Assembly (NCBI GenBank): GCA_016718655.1
Contig: JADKCV010000010.1
Coordinates: 1-64,000 of the forward strand
DNA length: 64,000 nucleotides
Origin: Flavobacteriales bacterium
GTDB taxonomy: Bacteria > Bacteroidota > Bacteroidia > Flavobacteriales_F > PHOS-HE28
Reading direction: 5' to 3'
Shown: positions 31,765 to 40,808 of the stretch, in pieces
How positions within the stretch are numbered: the stretch's first letter is position 1
How the letters are laid out: every line of letters begins with the position of its first letter
Notes under the pieces: model-generated
Database searches by the model: none
What the model was told of the DNA's origin: nothing
What the model saw: only the letters and a program-made list of their open reading frames with translations
Position numbers and translations under genes: made by a program

Positions 31765-33024
31765 ATGCCGCAGCGCAACACCTTCGCCGCCATCGCTCTG
31801 GTCCTGCTGCTCCTTGCGTGCAACGGTCCTTCCGTGAACAACATGGTGGAGCGTCCCACACTGGGCCGCTGGAGTTTGGAATTGGACCTGAACGGCAACA
31901 CTCTACCCGTTCACTTGGAGGTGGTGGCCATGGACAGCGCAACGTGGATCATGCAGGTGATGAACGGCGCGGAGGTCATCACCGTCAAGGATATCGAGCG
32001 GCATGGCGATTCGCTTTTCGTTCGTATGCCCTTGTACGATTCCGAATTCAAAGGTGTACTGCACACTGCGGATCATATGAGCGGTGTCTGGCACAACTAC
32101 TTGCGGGGTCCCGACTACGTCATCCCCTTCGAGGCACGATCAGGAGCACCGCCGTCAACCACAGGTCCTGAGGATGCCCTTAAGGGTCAGTGGCGCGTGC
32201 ATTTCAGCCCAGGAAAGCCGGACGAGTACAATGCCATCGGACTCTTCGAACAGCATGAGGGCGGCCGTGCCACGGGCACCTTCCTGACGGAGACGGGCGA
32301 TTACCGCTACCTGGAAGGACGCGTGCAGGATGACAGCCTTCTGCTCGGCGGGTTCGATGGTTCACATGCCTTCCTGTTCATGGCCGCGATGCGCGGTGAT
32401 AGCCTGCACGGGCGTTTCCTGAGCGGCACCCACTTCGAGGAGCCTTGGGTGGGCGTGCGCGACGAGACCTTCGCCTTGCGTGACCCGGACTCCCTTACGT
32501 TCCTGCGTGAAGGGCACGACATGGTCGCCTTCAGTTTCCCGGACCTGGAGGGGAACCTCGTGTCACCAGGTGATGCGCGTTTCCACGGCAAAGCGCTACT
32601 TGTACAGGTGATGGGGAGCTGGTGCGCCAATTGCGTGGACGAGACACGCTTGCTCAATGAACTCTACGCGAAACATCATGAGGAGGGTTTGGAGGTGATC
32701 GCGGTGGCCTTCGAGAAACATGACGATACCGTTCGCGCCCTCGCCGGTCTGGAGCGCTTCCGGTCCACCCTGGAGGTGAAGTATCCGATCCTGTATGCCG
32801 GCAAGGCCAGTAAGGAGGAGGCCGCGGCCAAGATGCCCTTCCTGAACCACGTGATGAGCTTTCCCACCTGCATCATGGTGGACCGCAGTGGCAAGGTGCG
32901 CCGCATCCGCACCGGTATCTACGGTCCCAGCACCGGCGCGCACTACGCCCACTACAAGCGCAGTCTGAGCACCTACGTGGAGGAACTCCTCCAAGAGCCG
33001 TTCAAGGGTCCAGGCCTGCGCTGA
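31765..33024 (+). CDS. TlpA-family thioredoxin-like lipoprotein
   Basis: From ATG 31765 the protein has 419 residues. The signal peptide ends in the lipobox LLLLAC (lipidated Cys). Residues about 30-250 form a beta-rich domain of unknown role, and residues about 255-410 form a TlpA/AhpC-like thioredoxin domain with ALLVQVMGSWCANCVDETRLL (CxxC pair), EVIAVAFEKHDD and the cis-Pro loop SFPTCIMVD. It should reduce or isomerise disulfides outside the cytoplasm. It ends seven bases from the convergent M28 peptidase gene. A weak -7-like TATCTTGT lies at 31751-31758. An upstream start at 31732 would bury the signal sequence. Confidence 0.88.
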   Translation: MPQRNTFAAIALVLLLLACNGPSVNNMVERPTLGRWSLELDLNGNTLPVHLEVVAMDSATWIMQVMNGAEVITVKDIERHGDSLFVRMPLYDSEFKGVLHTADHMSGVWHNYLRGPDYVIPFEARSGAPPSTTGPEDALKGQWRVHFSPGKPDEYNAIGLFEQHEGGRATGTFLTETGDYRYLEGRVQDDSLLLGGFDGSHAFLFMAAMRGDSLHGRFLSGTHFEEPWVGVRDETFALRDPDSLTFLREGHDMVAFSFPDLEGNLVSPGDARFHGKALLVQVMGSWCANCVDETRLLNELYAKHHEEGLEVIAVAFEKHDDTVRALAGLERFRSTLEVKYPILYAGKASKEEAAAKMPFLNHVMSFPTCIMVDRSGKVRRIRTGIYGPSTGAHYAHYKRSLSTYVEELLQEPFKGPGLR

Positions 33025-33031
33025 ACCCTGG

Positions 33032-34537
33032 CTACCGAGGCTTCTCCACAGGTTTGTCCGCCACGATCCGCTGCTCCTGGTTGGCCAACTGCCACGTGGT
33101 GTGGAACACCAAAAGTGTCCGCTGCCTCAACCGGTCGAACTCGATCTTCTCCACATCGTCCGTGGGTTTGTGGTAGTCCTCGTGGACCCCGCTGAAGTAG
33201 AAGATGCTGGGGATGCCCTTACGCGCGAAGTTGTAGTGGTCGCTGCGGTAGTAGAAGCGGTTGGGGTCGTCCGCCGCGTTGTACGTGTAATCCAACCGAA
33301 GACCGGCGTACAGACGATTGGCCTGTTCATTGATGGCATGCAGTTCGCTGCTCAATCGGTCACTACCGATGATGTAGATGTAGGGATCCTTGCCGGCATG
33401 AGCACTGTCCGTACGCCCGATCATATCGATGTTCAGGTCGGCCACGGTATGCTCCAAGGGGAACACCGGATGATCGCTGTAGTACTCCGACCCCAATAAG
33501 CCCTTCTCCTCGCCGCTCACCGGCATGATGAGGATACTGCGCCGGGGTCCATGCCCAGCGGCCTTGGCCTGCGCAAAGGCTTCTGCCATCTCCAAGAGCG
33601 CCACGGTGCCGGAACCATCATCGTCGGCCCCGTTGTACACCTCGCCCTTCTCCACGCCCACATGGTCGTAGTGCGCCGTGAGCACCACCAGTTCATCCTT
33701 CTTGTCGCTGCCCTCGATGTAGGCCAGGACGTTCTCCGTATGCACCTGCAGTTGGGCCGGATCATGATGCACCGTGAAACGTGCGGACACTTGACGGGGC
33801 TTACGAGAACGCTGCAGCTTCGCCCATGTGCCTCTTGCCAGCAAAGCATCCACCACAGCATCGTCCACCACCATCACTTGCGGGCCCGATCGAGGCCGTG
33901 GCGCGGTATCCGCTTGGCGCAACCGCCCGTGTGGTACGTTCACATCGCTGTTCGAGAACTCCTCGCGCAACCCCGGTTGGGCCACCAGCAATAACCGAGC
34001 ACTTGCGCTACGGGCCTGATCGGTCCACGTACGCAGGTTGCTCCGGAGTTCGGTCGCAGGAGCAGTGGACCGCATCAGAACCACAGCATCCTTCGTCGTT
34101 CCAGCCCATTCGTTCGAGCGGCCCAGGTAACGAAGTTGGTCCACCGTGAAGGAACCGCTGATGTTCTCTTGGATGTAGAAGAGGTCCTCCAACCACTGCA
34201 ACGTATCGTAGCCAGTGGTCAAGGAAAGCGAACCGCTTCGATCCTGTACCAGGGTGAAGGGCTGGAAGTAGCCTTCGGAGATGCCTTCTTCCACGGGAAT
34301 AGCCGGTATGCCCATGGCGTTGAACGCTTCCCTCAAGTAACGGGCCGCCTTCTTTTGTCCTTCCTTGCCGGTATCGCGTCCCTCGTAAGCATCGCTGGCG
34401 AGCACTTCCAGATGACGCTTCAGGTCATCCGTGGTGATGGAGGCCGCATACTTCAAGGCGGTACTGTCCAGCTGGGCGCACAACGCGGCCGGTACGCCCC
34501 AACAGTACAGGACGCACAACAAGTGATGGATACGCAT
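33032..34537 (-). CDS. Secreted M28-family zinc metallopeptidase
   Basis: 501 residues with a signal peptide ending near PAALCAQ. Two-zinc M28 motifs are complete: VVLTAHYDHVG, YNGADDDGSG (bridging Asp), SGEEKGLLGSEYY (catalytic Glu), NIDMIGRTD and DYHKPTDD (last His). An insert before the catalytic part (residues about 85-260) resembles a PA-like substrate domain. It is an aminopeptidase or carboxypeptidase acting outside the cytoplasm. It begins five bases after the rpiB stop on the same strand and is probably co-transcribed with it, although no functional link is known. Its 3' end faces the TlpA-like gene. Confidence 0.92.
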   Translation of the reverse strand: MRIHHLLCVLYCWGVPAALCAQLDSTALKYAASITTDDLKRHLEVLASDAYEGRDTGKEGQKKAARYLREAFNAMGIPAIPVEEGISEGYFQPFTLVQDRSGSLSLTTGYDTLQWLEDLFYIQENISGSFTVDQLRYLGRSNEWAGTTKDAVVLMRSTAPATELRSNLRTWTDQARSASARLLLVAQPGLREEFSNSDVNVPHGRLRQADTAPRPRSGPQVMVVDDAVVDALLARGTWAKLQRSRKPRQVSARFTVHHDPAQLQVHTENVLAYIEGSDKKDELVVLTAHYDHVGVEKGEVYNGADDDGSGTVALLEMAEAFAQAKAAGHGPRRSILIMPVSGEEKGLLGSEYYSDHPVFPLEHTVADLNIDMIGRTDSAHAGKDPYIYIIGSDRLSSELHAINEQANRLYAGLRLDYTYNAADDPNRFYYRSDHYNFARKGIPSIFYFSGVHEDYHKPTDDVEKIEFDRLRQRTLLVFHTTWQLANQEQRIVADKPVEKPR

Positions 34538-34542
34538 GGTGA

Positions 34543-34983
34543 TCAGGAAGCTGCTTCGATCTTGTTGACCCGCAACTGATGGCGTCCTCCTTCAAAGGTG
34601 GCATCCAGGTATGCATCCACGATGCGTAGTGCCTCATCGGTGGTGATGAAACGTGCCGGGAGCGCCAGGATATTGGCATTGTTGTGCTGCCGGGCCAAGG
34701 CCGCGACCTGCGGTGACCAGGCGAGGGCGGAACGGATGCCCACATGCTTGTTCGCCGTGATGTTGACCCCGTTGCCGCTGCCACAGATAAGGATACCCAA
34801 GGCATCGGTCTCACCCAAGACCCCTTCGGCCACAGGATGAGCGAAGTCCGGATAGTCCACACTGTCCTTCACATGGGTGCCTTTGTCCGTTACGGTGAGC
34901 CCGCGTGCACGCAAGTGGTCCTTCACCGCATGTTTCAACTCGATACCGGCATGATCACTGCCGATGTACAGGTGTTGTGCCAT
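34543..34983 (-). CDS. rpiB: Ribose-5-phosphate isomerase B
   Basis: 146 residues, the standard RpiB length. It interconverts ribose 5-phosphate and ribulose 5-phosphate in the pentose phosphate pathway. Key parts are YIGSDHAGIELK at the N-terminus, YPDFAHPVAEGV, the catalytic Cys in ILICGSGNGVNI, the anion-hole GSGNG, and a C-terminal ARFITTDEALRIVDAYL. A -7 element TATCTTTG ends just four bases before its ATG, so the transcript would be nearly leaderless. It leads a two-gene unit with the M28 peptidase. The prs gene, which uses its product, is also in the window. Confidence 0.95.
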   Translation of the reverse strand: MAQHLYIGSDHAGIELKHAVKDHLRARGLTVTDKGTHVKDSVDYPDFAHPVAEGVLGETDALGILICGSGNGVNITANKHVGIRSALAWSPQVAALARQHNNANILALPARFITTDEALRIVDAYLDATFEGGRHQLRVNKIEAAS

Positions 34984-34987
34984 GCCT

Positions 34988-34995
34988 CAAAGATA
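34988..34995 (-). promoter_or_regulatory. Bacteroidota -7 element for rpiB
   Basis: On the minus strand TATCTTTG matches TAnnTTTG exactly and lies four bases before the rpiB ATG, implying a very short or absent leader. No TTG is seen at the -33 distance. Confidence 0.5.
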
Positions 34996-35411
34996 CCTGT
35001 TGATAACCCCCGTGGGATCGAACATTGGACCCTTTCGAACGGTGCGATCGGTGTGTATAACCCATGAAAAGAAATGTTGCATTCCGGGAGGTCATAGCTG
35101 CTTAACCCGACTTGACCATTCGCACAACATTTCTTGTGGGTCGATCATCCACACGCAACACACGATCGTCACGATCCGAAGGACCATGAACATACCAACG
35201 ATCCCACGACGCCCCACTTTCCCACGATCGTGAATGGCCCACCACATCCCGTTGATCCATAGGAAGGTGCCATTCCCTGAGTGGTCCCGTGATCGTTCAT
35301 AACCCGTGCGCTACTTTTGATAACCCATTCCTGCAAGTGCCCCGCTCTTCTTCCATCAACACTGTCAACAGCCTATCTTATATCATCAACTTCTTTAAAG
35401 AAAAGAGAATA
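34996..35411. other. Divergent intergenic region with DnaA-box-like words (origin candidate)
   Basis: No gene is seen in these about 415 bases between divergent rpiB and the MORN gene. They contain TGTTGATAA (34998-35006), TGTGTATAA (35052-35060; its complement TTATACACA is a perfect match to the E. coli DnaA-box consensus) and TCATCCACA (35145-35153). The word ATAACCC recurs four times (near 35003, 35057, 35300, 35321). An 11-bp inverted repeat, AAGAAATGTTG / CAACATTTCTT, lies at 35069-35079 and 35125-35135. The right end (35371-35414) is A/T-rich. With parS-like sites 6-8 kb away, an origin is possible but unproven. Confidence 0.35.
35312..35319 (+). promoter_or_regulatory. Bacteroidota -7 element upstream of the MORN gene
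   Basis: TACTTTTG fits TAnnTTTG and lies 96 bases before the ATG at 35415. The A/T-rich leader holds AAAGAAAAGAG just ahead of the start codon. Confidence 0.45.
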
Positions 35412-35414
35412 CAG

Positions 35415-36944
35415 ATGAAGAGTTGGTTGATGATGGTGGTGGTGATGGGTGTGGTGTTCCATGCGAATGCCCAGACCCCGAGCGACAGCTTGGTGCGGTA
35501 CTACCATCCCAACGGAAAGGTGAGCAGTGAGGGGCGACTGGTCGACGGGAGGCCCGAAGGGTACTGGAAGAGCTATTACGAGACCGGTGTGCTCCGTTCG
35601 GAGGGTGGGCGGTCCGGTTCCCTATTGGATAGCACTTGGCGCTTCTACGGCCCCAATGGCGCGTTGGAAAGCGAGATCGAATATGTGGCCGATAAGCGGG
35701 AGGGTCCCCTGCGGCGGTATGACAGCACCGGCGTCCTGTTGAGCGAGGAGTTGTTCAGCAAGGACCTGCGCGAAGGAATGGCCCGTTATTTCCATCCGAA
35801 TGGACAACTCCACAAGGAGGTGCCGTTCAAGGCCGGCAAGGAAGAGGGTAGGGGTACCGAGTATGCTCCCGATGGTCGTATCGTGGCCCTGTTGCAGTAT
35901 GGCGCCGGACTGCTACGCCGCCGCGATGAGATCAACCGGGTCGACCGCATGGGACTCAAGCAGGGCCCTTGGAAGGAGTTCCATCCCAATGGCAAGATCA
36001 AATGGGAGGGAACGTTCGTGGATGATCAACGGGAGGGTTTGTTCAAGGAGTATGATCCGTTGGGCAACCTGAAGGAACTCGTGAAATACGACGCGGGCCA
36101 AGTGGATGCCGGTGCGCAGGAGAAACTCACTGTGGAGATCAAGCGCACCTTCCACCCCAATGGCAAGGTGGCCTCGTTGGGAAGCTACTCCAAGAGCGGC
36201 AGGAAAGAGGGTCTCTTCAAGGACTTCGCACCGGATGGTAGCATCAGTGGTGCACGGATCTACGCGGGCGATCGCCTGGTGAGCGAGGGCTTGGTGAATA
36301 CAGTGGGTGCCTTGGAGGGACCATGGAAGGAATACTATGCGACCGGGGAGAAACGCGCTGAGGGTAGCTACAAGGAGGGAAAGCGCGATGGACCTTGGAA
36401 CTTCTACCACCGAAGTGGCGCCGTGGAGCAGAAGGGGACCTATGCCGCTGGTCTTCCTCAGGGACAGTGGACCTGGTACTACGAAGGTGGTGGCCGGCAC
36501 CGCGAAGAGAACTACCGCCGCGGCAAGGAGGACGGTGCTTCCGTGGAGTATGATCCCGAGGGGAATATCCTTACGCAGGGTGAGTACATCGATGGCAACA
36601 AGGAAGGCCCGTGGACCTATCACGTGGGTGACCACCGCGAAGAGGGTGCTTACAAGGATGGTCTGAAGGATGGCCTGTGGCGCTTCACCTACCACGATGG
36701 CACCAAGAATTTCGTCGGGACCTTCGTGAACGGTGAACCACAAGGAAAGCACCGCTGGTACTGGCCCAATGGTGAGTTGAAACTGGAGGGTAAATACGCG
36801 GCGGGTCTGGAACAAGGTGATTTCGTACACTACAACGAGGAAGGCTTCCCTGTACTCACCATCAAGTACAAGGACGGGGTGGAGATGCGCATCGATGGGG
36901 TGAAGGTCCCTCCTCCATTCGTACCCGGTGGTGGGGATCAATGA
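35415..36944 (+). CDS. Secreted MORN_2-repeat (YwqK-like) protein
   Basis: From ATG 35415 the protein has 509 residues: a signal peptide (MKSWLMMVVVMGVVFHANAQ) and then about sixteen MORN_2 repeats of the type YYHPNGKVSSEGRLVDGRPE, EGPWKEYYATGEKRAEGSYK and DGLWRFTYHDGTKNFVG. Such repeats form long beta meanders. The YwqK-type antitoxin name often attached to this family should not be taken as evidence of a toxin partner; none is adjacent. The C-terminus (VKVPPPFVPGGGDQ) has no T9SS type A domain, so it is probably periplasmic. Its 3' end is followed by a six-PAS kinase gene. Confidence 0.88.
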   Translation: MKSWLMMVVVMGVVFHANAQTPSDSLVRYYHPNGKVSSEGRLVDGRPEGYWKSYYETGVLRSEGGRSGSLLDSTWRFYGPNGALESEIEYVADKREGPLRRYDSTGVLLSEELFSKDLREGMARYFHPNGQLHKEVPFKAGKEEGRGTEYAPDGRIVALLQYGAGLLRRRDEINRVDRMGLKQGPWKEFHPNGKIKWEGTFVDDQREGLFKEYDPLGNLKELVKYDAGQVDAGAQEKLTVEIKRTFHPNGKVASLGSYSKSGRKEGLFKDFAPDGSISGARIYAGDRLVSEGLVNTVGALEGPWKEYYATGEKRAEGSYKEGKRDGPWNFYHRSGAVEQKGTYAAGLPQGQWTWYYEGGGRHREENYRRGKEDGASVEYDPEGNILTQGEYIDGNKEGPWTYHVGDHREEGAYKDGLKDGLWRFTYHDGTKNFVGTFVNGEPQGKHRWYWPNGELKLEGKYAAGLEQGDFVHYNEEGFPVLTIKYKDGVEMRIDGVKVPPPFVPGGGDQ

Positions 36945-37011
36945 ACGATCACCGTGGCGAACCTGGAAGCATGTAAGTTCGGGGCGTGGCCCGCGTGAAA
37001 GGACCATTGCC

Positions 37012-40000
37012 GTGCAGACCGCCAAGGACATCCGCGAGACCATGGACCTGAAGCGTCGTTACGACGCCTTGGTGCAGCGCAATCTGGCCGGTATCTACCG
37101 CACATCCTTGGATGGTACCTTGCTGGAGGCCAATGATGCCCTGGCACATATCCTCGGATACCGCGATGCGGCCGAGTTGATGACCTTGCCCGTGGTGCGA
37201 TTGTACCGTTCCGTGGAGGAACGGGAACACTTCCTTGCCCAACTCTTGGAGCACAAACGCCTGGTGAACTTCGAACTCACGCTGCGCCACCGCACGGGCC
37301 GTGATGTGAACGTCCTGGAGAACGTGTTCCTGGATGAGGACGGTGATGGACCCATGGCCATTCAGGGTAGCCTCATCGATATCACCTCGTTCAAGGTGGC
37401 GGAGATCGAACAACGTGCGCTGATGGCCAGTTATCGCAGTCTCGTGGAGCATATCCGCGATGGGTTGCTGGTGGTCGTGGATGGCCGTATCACCTACGCC
37501 AATCCGGCCGCGAACGAATTGGTAGGGCACGCCTTGGAAGGCACCCTCGTTCTGGACCTGTTCCATGCCGATGAACACGGACGGATGAAGGCACTGCTCG
37601 ATCCAGCGACACTCGACGGTCCTCAAGGTCCGCTTCCGGTCCGCTTGGTGCAACAACAGGTCCCGGGATCCATGCTATTCCTGGCGCCTGCTCCGCACCA
37701 CGGTGATCGAGCGTTGCAAGTGACCATACAGGACCAACGGGCCCAGCAGCAATTGTTGCGTGAACAGTTGCGCTTGCAGATGGCGGAGGAGGTGAACCAG
37801 GTGCTGCGTCAGGAGATCGCCGACCACCGACGCACGCAGGAGGAGTTACGTCGATCGAAACGCTTCGCGCGCAGTCTCGTGGACAGTTCGTTGGACATGA
37901 TCATGGCTGCCGACCCCAACGGCATCATCACCGAGTACAATCCGGCGGCCAGCCTGCGCTTCGGCTATGAACCCGAAGAGATCCTGGGCACCAACTCACA
38001 TTCCCTCTACGCCGATCCGGCGGAATACACCCGTGTTCAGGGCGAGCTGGATTCCCATGGGATATTCGCAGGCGAGGTCCGCAACGTCACCCGCACGGGC
38101 GAGGTGTTCACCAGCTTCCTGGCCGCATCGCGCCTATACGATGAGGATGGGCAGTTCCTGGGCGCCATGGGTGTTTCCCGCGATATCACCCGATTGAAGC
38201 GCGATCAAGAGGCCCTGAAAGCAAGTGAGGAGCGCTACCGTGACCTTTTCGAGAACGCCACCGATCTGATCCAAAGCGTGGATGAGCGTGGGCACTTCGA
38301 GTACGTGAACACCGCCTGGTTGCGCGCCTTGGGCTATGAGCGACCCGACCTGGACGGGCTCACCTTCATGGACGTCATCGCACCCGAAAACCGCGAGCAG
38401 TGCCAACAACTCTTCCAGCAGACCCTGGAGGGCTTGGATGTCGGTCGTGTGGAAACCGTGTTCGTGGCGAAGGATGGAAGGCGGGTCCATGTGGTGGGTA
38501 CCACGAACGTGCGACGTATGGACGGCCGTCCGGTGGCCACACGCAGCATCTTCCATGACGTGACCGCCACTCGTGCTGCCAACATGCAAGTGCAGGAGCA
38601 TGAGGCCAAGCAGCGTGCCCTTTTCGAAAGCAGTGAACACCTCTTCTGGACCGTTGATCGCTCCTTGAAACTCACTTCCTACAACGCGGGTTATGGTCTG
38701 ATGATCGAGCGGCTCTATGGCACACGTCCGGAGGTGAACCGCGATGCCAACAAGCCACGCAAGCTCTTCGCGAACCCGGAATACCACACCTTCTGGGAGG
38801 CCAAGTACCATGAGGCCTTCACCGGAAAGCCTGTCCGCTTCGAGACCGATCGTGTGGATACTGCCGGACTGCGCGTGTGCAACGAGATCTTCCTGAGCCC
38901 CGTGTTCTCTCCCGACGGCACCATCAAGGAGGTCTTCGGTATCGGACACGAGGTCACCGAGCAGATCAAGGCGGAGGAGTTGGTGCGCGAGCAAAGCGCG
39001 CGTCTGAAGGCCATCTTCGACAGTTCGGCCAACATGATGATCTGGACCCTGGACCAGGACCTCCGGTTCACCAGCTTCAATGCTCATTTCCAACATACCG
39101 TAGCGACCCACCTCGGTGTGGATGTGGAGGTGGGGGACCCTTTCATTTCGGAGGCAGCACAGCGTTCCATGGGGACCAATTACGGCCGCTACACGGACCA
39201 CTACCGCAGTGCACTACGTGGCAAGCCACAACAGTTCGAGGCTGAATTGTTGGACCGCGATGGCCGCACCATCTGGGTGGAGAACTTCCTCAACCCCATC
39301 GTGGTGGATGGCAAGGTGCAGGAGATCTCCTGTTTGGCCTATGGCATCACGGACCGCAAGCTCGCCCAGATGGAATTGCTCAAGAGCCTGCATGAGAAGG
39401 AGGTCCTCTTGAAGGAGGTGCACCACCGGGTGAAGAACAACCTGCAGATCGTCAGCAGCATCTTCAACCTGCAATCCGCTCACGTGGGTGAGGACGAGCG
39501 CATGATCGGTCTGTTGCGCGACAGCCGCGACCGCATCCGCAGCATGTCATTCATCCACGAGAGCCTGTATCAAACCAAGGACTTCTCATCCATCGACCTG
39601 GCCGAGTACATCGATGGATTGAGTCGCAACCTGGTGATGAGCTACAGCCTCAATGGCAAGGTGCTTCTGAACACCCATCTCCAGCAGGTGCATCTGGTGC
39701 TCGATCAGGCCATTCCCTGCGGGCTCATCCTCAACGAGCTCATCAGCAATGCCCTGAAGCACGCCTTCCCCAACGATCGGCCGGGCATCATCCGGATCGA
39801 TCTCGAACTGCGCGAAGAGCAAGTGCGCATCACCGTGGCCGATGACGGGGTGGGAGTGGCCGAGGACTTCCACCACGATACCCATGGTAACCTGGGTCTC
39901 GAACTGGTCCATACGCTGGTGGACCAATTGGATGGGGCCATCGAACGCAGTGGCGATCGTGGCGTGACCTATTTGCTTACTTTTGAGCGTATCAAGAACA

Positions 40001-40041
40001 CCGGAAATGGCGCAGACGAACGTCCTCGTAGTGGAGGATGA
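37012..40041 (+). CDS. Soluble six-PAS sensor histidine kinase (HisKA_2 type)
   Basis: From GTG 37012 the protein has 1,009 residues; ATG 37042 is an alternative start. No membrane segment is visible. Six PAS domains can be read from their openings: YDALVQRNLAGIYRTSLDG, YRSLVEHIRDGLLVVVDG, FARSLVDSSLDMIMAADPN, YRDLFENATDLIQSVDERG, QRALFESSEHLFWTVDRSL and LKAIFDSSANMMIWTLDQD. The HisKA_2 box EVHHRVKNNLQIVSSIFNLQ (phosphoacceptor His) and a HATPase domain (LILNELISNALKHAFP, VADDGVGVAEDF) follow. The PAS stack suggests cytoplasmic redox, light or ligand sensing; the cofactor is unknown. It overlaps the LytTR regulator by 35 bases, marking that as its partner. A -7-like TAAGTTCG lies at 36974-36981. 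Confidence 0.9.
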   Translation: MQTAKDIRETMDLKRRYDALVQRNLAGIYRTSLDGTLLEANDALAHILGYRDAAELMTLPVVRLYRSVEEREHFLAQLLEHKRLVNFELTLRHRTGRDVNVLENVFLDEDGDGPMAIQGSLIDITSFKVAEIEQRALMASYRSLVEHIRDGLLVVVDGRITYANPAANELVGHALEGTLVLDLFHADEHGRMKALLDPATLDGPQGPLPVRLVQQQVPGSMLFLAPAPHHGDRALQVTIQDQRAQQQLLREQLRLQMAEEVNQVLRQEIADHRRTQEELRRSKRFARSLVDSSLDMIMAADPNGIITEYNPAASLRFGYEPEEILGTNSHSLYADPAEYTRVQGELDSHGIFAGEVRNVTRTGEVFTSFLAASRLYDEDGQFLGAMGVSRDITRLKRDQEALKASEERYRDLFENATDLIQSVDERGHFEYVNTAWLRALGYERPDLDGLTFMDVIAPENREQCQQLFQQTLEGLDVGRVETVFVAKDGRRVHVVGTTNVRRMDGRPVATRSIFHDVTATRAANMQVQEHEAKQRALFESSEHLFWTVDRSLKLTSYNAGYGLMIERLYGTRPEVNRDANKPRKLFANPEYHTFWEAKYHEAFTGKPVRFETDRVDTAGLRVCNEIFLSPVFSPDGTIKEVFGIGHEVTEQIKAEELVREQSARLKAIFDSSANMMIWTLDQDLRFTSFNAHFQHTVATHLGVDVEVGDPFISEAAQRSMGTNYGRYTDHYRSALRGKPQQFEAELLDRDGRTIWVENFLNPIVVDGKVQEISCLAYGITDRKLAQMELLKSLHEKEVLLKEVHHRVKNNLQIVSSIFNLQSAHVGEDERMIGLLRDSRDRIRSMSFIHESLYQTKDFSSIDLAEYIDGLSRNLVMSYSLNGKVLLNTHLQQVHLVLDQAIPCGLILNELISNALKHAFPNDRPGIIRIDLELREEQVRITVADDGVGVAEDFHHDTHGNLGLELVHTLVDQLDGAIERSGDRGVTYLLTFERIKNTGNGADERPRSGG
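39978..39985 (+). promoter_or_regulatory. Internal -7 element before the LytTR regulator
   Basis: TACTTTTG fits TAnnTTTG and lies inside the 3' end of the kinase gene, 22 bases before the LytTR ATG. It could give the regulator its own promoter. It also overlaps the TTG that would extend the regulator upstream, so ATG 40007 is preferred. Confidence 0.45.
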
Positions 40042-40762
40042 GAGCATTGTGAGCAAGGATATCCAGCACAGCTTGAAGAAGCTGGGATATCATGTGGTTG
40101 GCGCGGCCAGCACCGGTGAACAGGCTGTGCAGTTGGCGCAGCAGCACATGCCGGACATCATCCTCATGGACATCATGCTCAAAGGGGAGATGAACGGTAT
40201 CGAAGCGGCCGATACCATTCGCAAGGAGACCAACATCCCGGTGATCTTCCTCACCGCGTACGCCGACGAGAGCACCCTCGCCAAGGCCAAGGTCACACAG
40301 CCCTACGGCTACATCATCAAGCCCTTCAAGGAGATCGACATCCACACGTCGATCGAAATGGCCCTGTACAAGCACAAGAAGGAGGCCGAGGTGCTCAAGG
40401 AGCGCGACATGCTGTTCGCACTCGTGGAGAACAAGGATCCCGCCAAGGACATTCTCTTCGTGAAGAGCAACAGCCGCTTGGTGAAGCTCAAGACCACGGA
40501 TATCTACTACGTGGAAGCGCTGAAGGATTATGTGGTGATCAATACGCTGAACACGCGCTACACCGTGCACAGCACCATGAAGGACATCGAGTCCAAGCTG
40601 CCGGAGAGCGACTTCATCCGGGTGCACCGCAGCTTCATCGTGCGCTTGGACAAGATCGTGGCCATCGAGCAGCCCAACCTGATCCTGGAGAACGACAAGA
40701 AGGTGATCCCCATCGGTGGCAGCTACAAGGATGATCTGGCCAAGCGCCTGAACCTGGTCTAG
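40007..40762 (+). CDS. LytTR-family response regulator
   Basis: 251 residues. The receiver domain has VLVVEDESIVSKDIQ, the phosphoacceptor in IILMDIMLKGEMNG, the switch Thr in IFLTAYAD and the Lys in YIIKPF. The C-terminal LytTR DNA-binding domain reads FVKSNSRLVKLKTTDIYYVEALKDYVVI, then DFIRVHRSFIVRLDKI and VIPIGGSYKDDL. Its start overlaps the kinase by 35 bases, so the two are co-translated partners. Such HisKA_2/LytTR pairs are common in Bacteroidota; the target genes are not evident. A hairpin follows the stop. Confidence 0.93.
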   Translation: MAQTNVLVVEDESIVSKDIQHSLKKLGYHVVGAASTGEQAVQLAQQHMPDIILMDIMLKGEMNGIEAADTIRKETNIPVIFLTAYADESTLAKAKVTQPYGYIIKPFKEIDIHTSIEMALYKHKKEAEVLKERDMLFALVENKDPAKDILFVKSNSRLVKLKTTDIYYVEALKDYVVINTLNTRYTVHSTMKDIESKLPESDFIRVHRSFIVRLDKIVAIEQPNLILENDKKVIPIGGSYKDDLAKRLNLV

Positions 40763-40774
40763 TACCGATCGATA

Positions 40775-40790
40775 CGGCGCTGGTGCGCCG
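40775..40790 (+). terminator. Short GC hairpin after the LytTR gene
   Basis: CGGCGC and GCGCCG pair around a TGGT loop, 13 bases after the stop codon. The stem is only six pairs with no T-tract, so termination is weakly supported. Confidence 0.35.
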
Positions 40791-40808
40791 CTGCTCCGGA
40801 CCGCGCGT

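Noticed and set aside
35415..36944. YwqK-type antitoxin
   Set aside because: The MORN_2 repeats explain the name. The protein is long and has a signal peptide, and no toxin gene is adjacent.
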